A stretch of DNA of 64,000 nucleotides from Vigna angularis. Lineage: Eukaryota > Streptophyta > Magnoliopsida > Fabales > Fabaceae. Shown here one piece after another: positions 13,632-25,100 of the stretch (the first letter of the stretch is position 1; every line of letters begins with the position of its first letter). A program made the translations under genes and the position numbers. The notes under the pieces are model-generated. The model made no database searches. It was not told the origin of the DNA and saw only the letters and a program-made list of their open reading frames with translations. Location: the NCBI RefSeq assembly GCF_016808095.1, contig NC_068979.1, positions 26,083,460 through 26,147,459 on the forward strand, given 5' to 3'.

Positions 13632-14599
13632 GGTTTAATACATTATTCATTTGGTCCCTACTTTTAGGGGTTTAGTTCAAAGTAATCCTACCTTTTAAAA
13701 AAGAGTTCAGTAAGACCCCATAATGTTTGATTAGTTCCTTTCCGCTCATGCCGTAAAAAACATAACAGTGCAAATGTCACTGTGGCATCTCATCGTGGCA
13801 CACGTTAATAGGTGGACTTAAATGATTTTTTAGTTTTAAAAGAAATCTCTGTCACGTCATCATCACCATCTCCAGACAAACCCTAAACTCTTTCCAAGAA
13901 ACCCTAGTCGTCGCATCATCCAGCGCCGTCACTGCCATCCTCGTCGGCAGCCATCCTCTCCAACGCATCACACGCCACCACCAAAGCTATGCGACGAGAA
14001 CGCGAGAAACCCTAGGTCTCCATGGTTTGCTTGTAGGTTTGATTGTGGTTGCAGGTGGAGGCAAAAAGCGGCGCGATTAGTGGTGGCGAAGAGTGGTGAT
14101 TCGCGATCTGCAGCAGCTGGCAATTTGGCTGGTGGTTAGTGGTGGACGATTCTGTGGTGGAGATTGGACGACAGTGCTGACGATTTGGCTGGTGCGAGGG
14201 TGAAAATGGTGAAGATTGATGGTCGCGGCATAGCAAGGGATCGCATTGGGTGGTGGCGCGAGAACGAATGTGAGATGCGAAGGTGATGGAGGTGCAACAG
14301 AAGGGAGAAGACGCTTTGGTGGTGGCGCATGATGTGTTGGAGAGGACGGTTGCCGACGAGGATGTCGGTGACGGCGCTGGATGGTGTTGTGGCTAGGGTT
14401 TCTTTGAGATAAATTAGGGTTTGTTTGGAGATAGTGATGATGACGTGGCATTTGCACCGTTATGTTTTTAATCGCGAGAGCGAAAAGCACCAGATTGAAC
14501 ATTTTTTAATAAAATATGGGGTCTTACTGAACTTTTTTAAAAGGTAGGATTACTTTGAACCAAACTCCTAAAAGTAGGGACCAAATGATGTATTAAACC
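13632..14599. mobile_element. Fold-back DNA transposon with GC-rich interior (MULE-like)
   Basis: The ends GGTTTAATACAT and ATGTATTAAACC are flanked on both sides by TTTTAAAA (13624-13631 and 14600-14607). The arms share TTTGGTCCCTACTTTTAGG, AAAGTAATCCTACCTTTTAA and TTCAGTAAGACCCCATA. The pairing resumes further in: ACCACCACCAAAGC at 13977 mirrors GCTTTGGTGGTGGCGC near 14312, and AGCGCCGTCACTG mirrors CGGTGACGGCGCT. The interior is much richer in GC and CpG than the flanks, but several short frames on both strands show no domain. An 8-9 bp duplication with long arms fits a Mutator-like or hAT-like non-autonomous element. Confidence 0.75.
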
Positions 14600-14607
14600 T
14601 TTTAAAA

Positions 14608-15734
14608 ATAAAAAAAAAATTACCTTTTAATTTAAAAAATCATCGAATTTTAAAAATAATGAAAAAAATTTCTTCTAAAATTTAAAACTATGACTGAATT
14701 GAACAAAATTAACAAAATTTTAGACTAAATTAAACAAAATTAATGAAAATTAGGATTGAATTTAAAACAAGACACTAATACATACTTAGTTAACACATGA
14801 CATTGATACTCAGTTGACACATGACATTGACACTGACTTGACACTAACATTATCATATGACACAAGGTTGACTTAACACGTGAACAACCTTTTTTAAATT
14901 AAGAAATTTTTTAAAAATTAATAAAAAATTTCAAATAAATTAAAAAAACTACAAATTGATAGGTGAGATACACAGTTCATATTTAATTAACAATTTAGAC
15001 ATATTTATTAAAAACAACCAAATTGAATATATTTATCAAAATAATATCACATTAAATATTTAAAAAAATAATCCTATATTGAATAAAGTCGAGAAAAATA
15101 GGAAAAAGAAGTATTTAAGCCTATTTTTCAATAGCCAAACTTATAACTTTTTTGATAGAATTATTCTTTGTTAGCTCATTAATTTTCTTGAAATAATTGT
15201 TTTCCATACTGATTTTATCTTAATATATGGTTATTTGTGTGAATTTTAATTGCTGATTATAAAAAGTCCGTAGTAAACTTAAGGTTTTAATTTGTATTTT
15301 GTAACTATATCATTTATCATATTTTACTATATATGTAAATTTTCTCATTTATTTTATTATTACTAATAGAACATAAATATTATTATGTTAGATATTCATA
15401 GGTCTATTTTTTATATTAAATAAAAATAATTATGGTTTAATTAAGTTTTGAGTATATGTAAATTTTGAAACTTTCAATTGATTTTTTTTCTTAAATTTTG
15501 GTGGTTTATTGAATTTTTAAAATTTTAAAATTTTTAATTGAATTTTAAGATTTAGATTTTCCTGTTAAGTTGTCTTGTATTGTTATATGAGCATTTCTTT
15601 TAAAGATTTACAATATTTAATAAAATTCTTTTAAAGTTAATTAAAATTATAAAATTATAAATTTAAAAAATAAAAAAATTATAAAACCTATTATATACAA
15701 GGTTAGTCTATTAACATTTTTTGTCAAGGTAAAA
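14608..15734. other. AT-rich intergenic region
   Basis: AT-rich sequence. A short degenerate direct repeat (GACATTGATACTCAGTTGAC / GACATTGACACTGACTTGAC) lies near 14800-14850. No gene was seen. Confidence 0.5.
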
Positions 15735-17070
15735 CCCTTAAGACCTCTTCCAACTCTTACCACATACCTTATTTTACTTTATTGAGTTTGAATGATTATT
15801 AGAGTGATATGATAACCTCTAACATATTTACTCCCACATTAATGTGCATACTAATAAAACCAGATCTTAATGTCCTTGAATTAGTACCAACCATCCTTAT
15901 ACAAATCACATATACATATAATTTATTTAATAATCATATTAAACATACAAAATAATGAACATAGAAGACTAAACAACCCTGCTAATCTTGCTCGAAAAGA
16001 TTGTCTACTCGTTTAGTGAGTAGTGTTTGAAGGCCTACTCGTCTAGTTATTAAACATCTCGCCTAGCCAAACAAGCACTGGAACATACAAAGATTAAATC
16101 ACTCATAATTCGTCCAGCGGAGAAATGTCATGTCTAGCGACAACCAAGTCAGTGATTTCTCTGACTTTGGAGTAGCTCAATGAGTATATCATCGCCCAAC
16201 GACTACCAAGTGAGTGGCTTTTTGGCTTTAGAGTGACCCAACGAAACAGTTTCTCGCCCAACTAGTCAACATAATTTTGTAGAATATAATTATGCAAAAT
16301 TTTGCTATTTCAACCCTGCCAATTTAGCCAATATCACATACAAAGTTCAAAACACACTAAATTCGAATAATACAACATACATGAAATAAATTCATCCCAA
16401 TTGGGATACAATTTAGACAACATTCTCACATCTCATCATACGACCAATTCATGCAATTTAGGAACCTAACCCTAGTTCAACATGACACACTCATCACATA
16501 GCTTAATCATTCAGACAATACATAGTATAATGATACAATTAACAATTTCAATATATCTATCAATTTGAAAACAATGCAATTAGCTTCTTTTACTTTTTAC
16601 CTAACTCAAACAACTCTAAAACACAAAACAATTCTAACTCCACAAGATGCTCTATCTACACATAGAAACATCACAAAAACAATCAAGATATATATTTATG
16701 ATCACTAATAAGTAAAAACTCATATTGATGACTGAAACAACACATGTAACCAAATGAAGGACCGCTTACAACGACAAAACAGATTGAACCGAGAGAAAAG
16801 AGACAAAAAATGAAGAAGCTGATAAGTTCAATTTAAAGAACTTGCCGTAAGGATCACTTCAACGATCTGAGATATTCAAACAAATGAACAAATAACAAAA
16901 ACTCTTAAAGAGAAGTCAAACAACTCTAAAAAAATATTTATAAAAAGATTGTATATCTTAAAATAATGAAACTTGTTTATAGTAAAATTATTTATACTAA
17001 AACCTTTTAATATTAAAATAATCGAGTTTCATTAATTTTAAACCACTATAAATTTTAAAATATAGGTCTT
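15735..17070 (-). mobile_element. Gypsy-type LTR (copy 2), 5'-truncated and decayed
   Basis: The right half matches the shared LTR backbone: AACTTGCCGTAAGGATCACT, GAGAAGTCAAACAACTCTA, AATAATGAAACTTGTTTAT and AATATTAAAATAATCGAG, ending near TAGGTCTTTA. The variable segment (15980-16265) carries scattered CGCCCAACGA/TCTAGCGACAA motifs. The left border is not sharp and no TSD was found. Orientation is by analogy with copy 4. Confidence 0.5.
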
Positions 17071-18438
17071 TAAAAAAATTTTAGTCAAGGGTTAAATAAA
17101 ATTTCCTAATTTTCATGAATTTTTAATATTATTTAAATAAGAAATATAAAAAAAACAACGTAACCATTTAAAAATTATAAATTCATTTATGTTTCTTTTT
17201 TATCTCAATTATTTTATTTTCTTATATTTTCTTTCTTTCTCCTTTATCTTTCACCCTATATTAGGAAAGTTAAATTCTTTTTTATATTAGAATAATTTTA
17301 TGAATAACATGTATTTAAAGTATTCCAAAAGATAATAAATCCCACGTTGCTTAGTTTTGTGAAGATGAAATTCAAGAAAAACAATAAAAACAGTTGAGAG
17401 TGCTTTTAAACCTTTTCACATTATTCATCATTACCAATAATGAAATAATGGGATTCTGTTATACTCTATGATGAAGTGTGGTGAGGACTTCAAAAGGAAT
17501 AAGGAACTTTAACTTTTATGAGAGTCAAAGAAGCATTCCTTGGAATTTTATGTTTGCTTTTAGGTCATTTTATAATGTGTCTCTAAAGTGCTTAACTGGG
17601 TTTAATAAAAAGTGAATGATGAAGGGTTCATTACCATCTAAGCCAAACTGTGTAAACTTTATGCTTCTCCTGGAAAGTCCTTAGCCAAAGTTCTCACTTT
17701 TCTACTTACTTTTATGATCTGTCTTTCTTTAATCTTCTCATCTCAATGCTTCTCCAAATCCATATTTCATAACGTTTTTCTCCTCCAACTGTATATTTCA
17801 CATTGGATCCATTTCTTAAATCAAGTTTTGTAGTTATAATTCTGTGTTTAGTGGTTTGTTTTGAATAGAAGATGAAAAGAAAGAAGGAGTAGAAAAGGGA
17901 AAAGAGAATAGAAAAAAATGGTATGGATTAAAAGAAAAATAGAAAAAAATAATGAAAGTAGAGTTTATTTACTTACTATTAATGTTTTTATTTCATTTTA
18001 TTTTTTTAATAGTACTCTTTTAATGGTTTATTTTATAATAGTAAAAATGTAGTTCTTATTAAATAAAATAAAATAAAATAAAATAATCTATGTATATTTT
18101 AAATATATAAATATAGTAATAATATATTTTGGAGAAGAAAATCAATAATATAATATATAGTTAATTATTTGTTTAAACATGATCATATAAAAAAAACGTA
18201 AATCCTTTTATATTGATGCAAAAAATTTAATGTATGTTTTTTTTTCACTTGTTTATTTATTTTATTTTTCATAATTTTCCTTTAATTTTTATTATCGACC
18301 TTTTGGTATTGATAGGAACAAGAAAATACAAAAAAGATATAAGTGCTAAGATTTTATAAAAAAAAAGTTTTTTTAACATAAATTAATTATTAATAAAATC
18401 ATAGATATTTTATATAAATAATATGATTAAAAAAAAGG
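17071..18438. other. AT-rich intergenic region
   Basis: No gene was seen. A short AAAAT run lies at 18061-18083. Confidence 0.5.
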
Positions 18439-19789
18439 TTTAAACCCTCGGATATGGGAATCTCAGTTAGGTCCTTCTCATATTTAAAACTGTCTCAATT
18501 GGGTTATAATATTTGTAAAATTGAACCAATTTTATCATACCCCTTAAGTTGTCCCAAACGGTATTAAACTGTGATGACGTGTTTATGCTGATGTGCATTA
18601 TTTAATTAGGTAGAATTTTTATTTAAATTAAAAAATTATGACATGTGTCAGTCCCTTTCTTACCCAAAATTAGGGTTTCAGATTGGGGGAAAGGGGCTTC
18701 TACTGTTGAACCGTTACGCATGCGAGAATAAGGTTTTGCTTCTTCTCCCCTGTCGCACCGTGGAGATTCATGGTTGTGCTTCTCTTTTTGCAATTTCATA
18801 AATGATACAGGTGAATCAAACTCATGGTGTAAATTAGGAAAGCTTGATGAATAGATTTTGCAGGGAATTTTCTATCGGTATTGGGATACGGAGGTGGAGG
18901 CTTGGTGGTCACGGTACTGCAATGGTGATGAGATGACTGCGCAGGGTTCGCAAGAGAATTGGGGAAAACGCTATTGGGTTTTGCTGTGTAGGTATATGCG
19001 ATAGTGGAGATGAAGGAGACAAACATAGTGACAACGACGCATGGTCACGTCGATTTGCCATTGGGGTTTTTCTGATTGTAGGTCTGTGTTGATGGTGGGG
19101 AGAGCATGATTCCAGGATGGTTTCTGGTGGCTTCGAGTTGCAAAAATAGTGACTGGCCGTGAGCGTGGGCCGCACGATTTTAGAGAATGACATGGAAGAG
19201 GCTTGCGATTTGGCTCGCAGAGATTATGGATGCGTTCGTCGAGATTTGCAAATCACAGCGGCCATGGAGGCGTCGTTAGCATTCCGGTGATGGTCTGATG
19301 CGATGGAGAAAATTGGGTGGTGGCGTGAAGTCTTGTGCTGTTGATGACAGTTGTTGTTTGAGGCAATGACGACAAGGTAGACGTTGTTTGTACTGCGAAG
19401 AAGATGATGCGAAGACGCAAAGGAGGCTGATGAAGGTTGATGGAGGAGAACGAATTAGGGTTACGCGACGGCCTTGCGGCATGATGGTGGCGGCACAGTT
19501 GCGGCACGACGGCAAGGGTTATGGAATTAGGGTTTCTGTGGAGAGGATGATGATGTGGCAGCAAAAGTTATCAAATTCCACGTCATTATTTAAAATTTAT
19601 TTCCACGTAATAAGATAACACATATCAGTATCACCACATCAACAGACTTTAACACCGTCTGGGACAGCTTAACGAATATGGTAAAATTGACTCAATTTTA
19701 CAAATATTATGACCAAATTGAAACAGTTTTAAATATGAAGACCCAACTGAGATTCTCATACAAATATGAGGACCATCCAAGGGTTTAAA
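18439..19789. mobile_element. Second fold-back element with GC-rich interior
   Basis: The ends are TTTAAACCC and GGGTTTAAA. Inverted arms of about 170 bp share GAATCTCAGTTAGGTCC/GGACC.AACTGAGATTC-type sequence, CATATTTAAAACTGTCTCAA, ATAATATTTGTAAAATTGA and a GTCCCAAACGGT/ACCGTCTGGGAC pair. The interior (18650-19560) is GC-rich with TTAGGGTTT and GGTGGTGGCG patches, very like the element at 13632. Short frames inside on both strands show no domain. Target duplications are obscured by poly-A flanks. Confidence 0.7.
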
Positions 19790-19945
19790 AAAAATTAGGA
19801 CTATTATATAAAAAAAACTTACTTTTAACTTTAAATGGTATATGAAACATTAACTATCATACTTAAAAGAAATTTTAAATGAACTTTTATGGATTTGATT
19901 TTATATTGAAAAGAAAAGTAATTATATTGTATTATGTTTAAGACT

Positions 19946-21803
19946 TACGCTGTGTTCGCTTGAATAGGTTTTACTGTTCAAAAGCTAATGCAAGCGATTT
20001 GAGAATCCAGTCGTGTTCGGATGAGAGGAAACGCGAAGAAATGCAAGCGATGATTTGCGAAATACTATACTTTTTCATCACCCGCGACTTTGAAGAGATT
20101 TGGAGGGATTATGACTGAAATGTCACAACTACCCTCAACCTATTATACATTTCCTGTATGTATATAAGCTTTAACACAGAAAATCCATTCGCAAAAGTAA
20201 CGAACCGATTCCAACAATCGAAAGTTGTTTGAAGCTTTCTGTGCATTTGTTGCTTTTGCAGCGCTTGCAGCCTTAGCTTCATGTTGAGGAGAGGTTGATG
20301 GATGAAGATGAAGAAAGCTTCAAGGTTGAAACAACAGTTGAAGAAGAGTTTGATGTTCTTCAAGGACGTGTATTCGGTTCCACAAATTGGGTATCTGATT
20401 CCAGTACAGAGAAGAAAATCCACATGTTGTATTCGATTCCATCTCAAGCGTATCCAGTTCCACTGCTTTGAACAAATTGCACACAACATCGTATTTGGTT
20501 CCATAGCATGTTGTATTTGGTTCCAACTTCTTCTTCTCACTCTAGGATAAACACTTCTTCTTCTTCTCACTATGGGATAAGCACTTATGCTTCCACGTTG
20601 GTTGGTCCTCCTCCTCCGAAATCTTGTTGCTGGCGGGGGATCACGACATATGATGTTTGGGATTGCTGGGATTAGGATTCGGTCGATTGAGCGGTACGAG
20701 GTGGGGAGGGACCGGTGGATGGCGATGGATCCGCTGACCGGGTTTCAGACTGGGTGTGTGGGATTTATTGGCAGGAAGGGAGGGAGTTCTGGGTGATGGG
20801 AGGATACGACAGTTGAGGAATATTTTTCTGGTGAATGAGTATTACAGGGATGCAGTGATGATGGAAGTTGAGGGGGGGGGGGGGAGGTTTGGGATGTGTG
20901 GGGGATATTGGTTCTTTCTTAATTATAGGTTTTTAATTCAAATTTTCACTTTATTTATTTATTGTTGGTAAAGTTTAAAATTACGTTAGTTATTTTTTAC
21001 CAACTATGAATTCAGATTTTCAACTTACGTATTTTATGTGGTGCTTATGTGTCTTTAAGATATACCACTTCTGATACATCAAAGATATCTTTAACATATT
21101 TTAAAATATTGAAAAATTGAAGACAGGTAGAAAGATAAAAAAGTTACAAGGGTATCTAAAAATTATATCTTCATTTTTTAAAAATTCAAATAAAAATAAT
21201 AAAATACTCTTTATATTACAAAGTTACTTTATGAGGAATATTTTTTCATTCTATTTATTTGGACAGAAATAAATTATTATAAATACAGAAGCTAAGTTAT
21301 TTTTGTGGAAAAAAAAAGACATTTTATTATAAAAATAAAAAAATATATTACAAACAAATACTACATTTAAATATATTTATATTATTTGATAGTAAATTAT
21401 ATTACAAACAAATATTACATTTAAAAACAAATTCATTTTACTACATTATAACTTTTATAATTTTTAAAAATTAATTTTAAAAATTATTTATAATTTTTGT
21501 CTCTTTATAAACATTTTTACAATTAAATATAACATTAATAAATAACATTTTATATTACTTTAATAATTAAAAACATTTTTTAATCTTTAATTTTTTCCAA
21601 TTAAACTAATTTTTTAAATCTGTCACATCAATCAAATCTTACACTAATTCTTACAAACTTTACTTTCAAATCCACTTTTAATTATTCATAAATCCACTCA
21701 AAAAAACAATACAAAAATTATTCTCAAATTCACTCAAATTCATTCAAATCATTTCCCTTAAATCATCTTCCCTGAATTCCTATAAAAGAACAATGCCTTT
21801 GAT
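19946..21803. mobile_element. Possible composite element carrying a kelch-gene fragment
   Basis: The left end GCTGTGTTCGCTTGAATAGG resembles the reverse complement of the right end CCTATAAAAGAACAATGCC. The right end also belongs to the MITE family seen at 2703 (repeated AAATTCACTCAAATTCATT blocks). Between them lie TATTTGGTTCCA-type repeats (20370-20525), the kelch fragment and AT-rich filler. The match between the ends is short, so treating them as one element is tentative. Confidence 0.3.
20587..20865 (+). pseudogene. Kelch-repeat protein fragment, frameshifted
   Basis: One frame reads SIERYEVGRDRWMAMDPLTG, followed by FQTGCVGF. Another frame continues REFWVMGGYDS, and a third gives NEYYRDAVMMEV. 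The pattern of ERY, then RDRW, then a small residue and GGY is that of kelch repeats, as in plant F-box/kelch proteins. At least two frame changes and a stop break it, and no F-box was found upstream. A run of 12-13 G follows at about 20873. It looks like a captured or decayed fragment. The parent gene is not in the window. Confidence 0.55.
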
Positions 21804-22079
21804 ATTTGTGGATGTATTTATTAGTAAAAACATATAATTTAACGATGTTGTTAATGGAGGGTTTCTAAAATTGGTATATACTGGAACAGTGTGATGTTTG
21901 ATTGAATGAAATAATACTGAAGGGTAAAATAATCATTTTATGTTCCGCCCAGCCCAACATTGAAGCCGTACTTCCTCCCAAAATAACACCAGTTTACCAA
22001 TTCTACCCCTCACCCCTTCCAGCTCACCAAATCTCAAACCCTGAAGAAGCAAAAGAAAACCCTAAACCCGAAAGCACAG

Positions 22080-22082
<3 letters not shown>
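21804..22082 (+). promoter_or_regulatory. Promoter and 5' leader region of the PPR gene
   Basis: This lies directly upstream of the PPR start. It becomes less AT-rich from about 21940 and holds no other gene. No core promoter element was assigned with confidence. Confidence 0.35.

Positions 22083-22112
<30 letters not shown>
22083..22112 (+). repeat. (CT)15 microsatellite in the 5' leader
   Basis: An uninterrupted CT run ends ten bases before the ATG at 22123. CT-rich leaders are common in plant genes, and length variation here would alter the leader. Confidence 0.9.
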
Positions 22113-22116
<4 letters not shown>

Positions 22117-22122
22117 CCACTG

Positions 22123-25100
22123 ATGGCGCCGCAAATGGCGATCCTCTTCCGCACGCGTTCCATTCTCTTCCCGAAACCCTCTTCCCTCATCAAGACCATA
22201 TCCACATTCCCCTTCCTCTCGCAGGAGCCTCAGCTGGCGGATCCCACCCCTCTCCCTCCCAACCCCGCCTCCGGCAGCCCTCTCTACCACCAAAACTGGC
22301 GCACCCCTGGCCCCTCCTCCCATCCCTCCGACCACGCGATCGCTCCCATCGGATTCTACAACCGTGCACCCTCCGATTCTTACGACCCTCAGGCGCTACT
22401 CGACCTCTTCGGCGATTGCATGGCCTCGAACGAGTGGAACAAAGTCAAGAAAACCTTCGAGACCTGGGTTGGCGCCCTCGACAAGACCGGCAAGCCTAAC
22501 CGTCCCGACGTCAACCTCTTCAACCACTACCTCCGCGCCAACCTCATGCTCGGCTCCTCACCCTCCGAACTTCTCGACCTCCTCGCTCAGATGGATGATT
22601 TCAATGTGAAGCCCAATACGGCGTCGTTTAACCTCGTCCTCAAAGCCATGTGCCAGGCTAACGAAACCGCCGCCGCGGAAATATTGCTCCAACGGTTAGT
22701 CTTCTAATCGCACTCGTTTCGTTGAATTGAAACCAATGCAGTTCTTTAGGTTTGAAGATTTTGGACTACTACTATATCAGTATTATCTTATTATTGTTGT
22801 TGTTTGGAAATTAGTTTCTCCTACTAATTTGGAGGGGTTTATACCTTTGCTAAATTTTTGTTTCTAAATTGTGTTTAAGTTTAAGAATAAGTTTATTTTT
22901 TGTGCAACATCATAATGATGACAGCTAATGTTTCAAAAGGGTTGATCATGATGTCATTGGCTTCTGAGTAAATCTGATTCAGGAGGTGGGTACATGAACC
23001 CCAAAAAATGGCCTTTTGGCTACTGTAAACTAAAAGTATGTAAAAAAATAACAGTTTGCTTTTGCTTTTGCAAATGATATAATTGAAGTTGAATCTAACC
23101 AAAGCCATCTAAGGGCACCAAAGTAGGCAATTTGATTGATATGAAAGGCAACTTCAACATAGAGAGAAAAGGGCAAGAAGGGTTTTCTTCATGTTCTGTA
23201 AATGGAAGAAAAAGCTGGTTTAATACAGCATGCAAGCAACCAACATCTTGCCATTAGGAAAAAATTAAATAAAAAATTGAACTTGAAATTCAGAGAAATA
23301 AATGAATGATTGCGTATTAATTTAAACAAATCAGCAAGATCCATGATCAAGAACATACCCAGGGCTTGAGGGGTAAACACATGTGGATGCTGAAGCTGCA
23401 GATCAAAGAGGTAGGGACAACAACAAACAGAGAAGAATTAGAAAAAAGGGAATTTTGTCAAGAAAGTTCAAATTTTTTGAAGGTGACTAGAAAGTGGTGG
23501 TCACTTACTAGGTGGATTTTGGCTTGGGGTGGCAGTACCAGCAAATCACAGCTTCCCTGAGCCTGACCCTTTCTCTGGAAATAGCTATTAACAGCATAGT
23601 TGCAGTGATCCTTCACAGTGTTAGGTTGGTAACATGCTCCATTTTGAAGAATAGGGGAACAATCAGCTCCTGCACCACTTGCATAATCTATAGCACCTGT
23701 TCATGACCAAAAACAAATTGTAAAAAATGTAAAGAGAACAGTTAGTCCATTAAAAATCCCATCTTTCCTTAAAAGCTCCAGCCTTCAGTAAAACAGAACA
23801 AAAATAGAAAAGTTCCTGAACAAAATCCATCTCAAAATCTCAAGCTGTATCACAAAACCAAAACAGAAAAAACAGTAAGACATAGCAATCATGAGAACAA
23901 ATCTGAGAGTTTATATATCATGATACAAAAAAAAAGCCATTAAACCACATGCTGAACTGAGCTTGAGAAAAACACAGGCAAATCCAGGAGCTTACTTGAA
24001 TGGCCAGTGAAGGCAAGAAAAAGAACAAAATACATCACAAGAGTCATGATTATGGTGATGATGGATGTTGAGCGGGTATAAGAGAAATTTCTGTGATGGA
24101 ATTTGGAGGGAATAGCAGAGGGTACTCCAGTGTAAGGTCAAGGGAAAAAAAGAGAGAGGAAAGCAGAAGAGTGGAAGAAGTTTTGAAGAATGGAGATTTC
24201 TGGACAATAGGTGAGGTGGGGGGAGCCAGTCTGGTACACTTTTCAAGCACCTTTATCAGTAAAAAAATTATGTTTAATTTTCTTAGAACGGAGTTTCGAT
24301 AATCCCAGTGCATTTTTTGGGATGAAATGGATAAGTTAAGGCCAGAAAATAGAATATTATAAAATTCAGGGTGTAAACAGGTCACGAACACTGGGTCAGG
24401 ACAAATAAGGATGGGGCTTGCAATGGCTAAAAGTGACAAACTCCAGGACTAAACTGCCATAACTGACTGATGGGGGCATGCAACAGCTGAAATATATTCC
24501 CCCTCATGGTGAACGATGAAAATGACGACGAGCCGATAACATACTGTGAAGCTAGAAGATTTGGTTCTTCAAAAGAGTTTTCCTCAAGAGATGCAAGGGT
24601 TCGACCAAATTTGAGAGGCAATAAGAACCCATATGCAGGGAAGAAGAAGATTATGGTGCTGGTAGTGATGCTGTTACGAGTGACACATGGCTGTTGAGTG
24701 ACAATAGAGACTTTGATTTGCATTGTACAATGTGATTGATTGACGAAAGGATGAAGGATGTCTAGGGCTTGACAAATTTCCCATTGAAGTAACTGAATGA
24801 AGGGTCCAATTTTTTAGAGAAAACAAAACATCCTTACTTGATGGCAATCCAATCCCTGCAGTTTGTCTGTCTACCACTGCTGGCCGTCATCCACTTTTGA
24901 TGGAAATCTCTTTTACCAAAGTCATCCTAGTTGAAGGTTCATGGTGCTAGTTGAAGTTTTGTGGTTGTCCATTGTTGTCCAATTTTATTCTCCATAAGTT
25001 GTTGAGAGTTATCTGTTAATATGTGTGTGCACTTTTGCTATCCGTCTACCATTGTCATTTGTTTGCTGCAAACTCTTGACAAGGGATCATATATCTTAGG

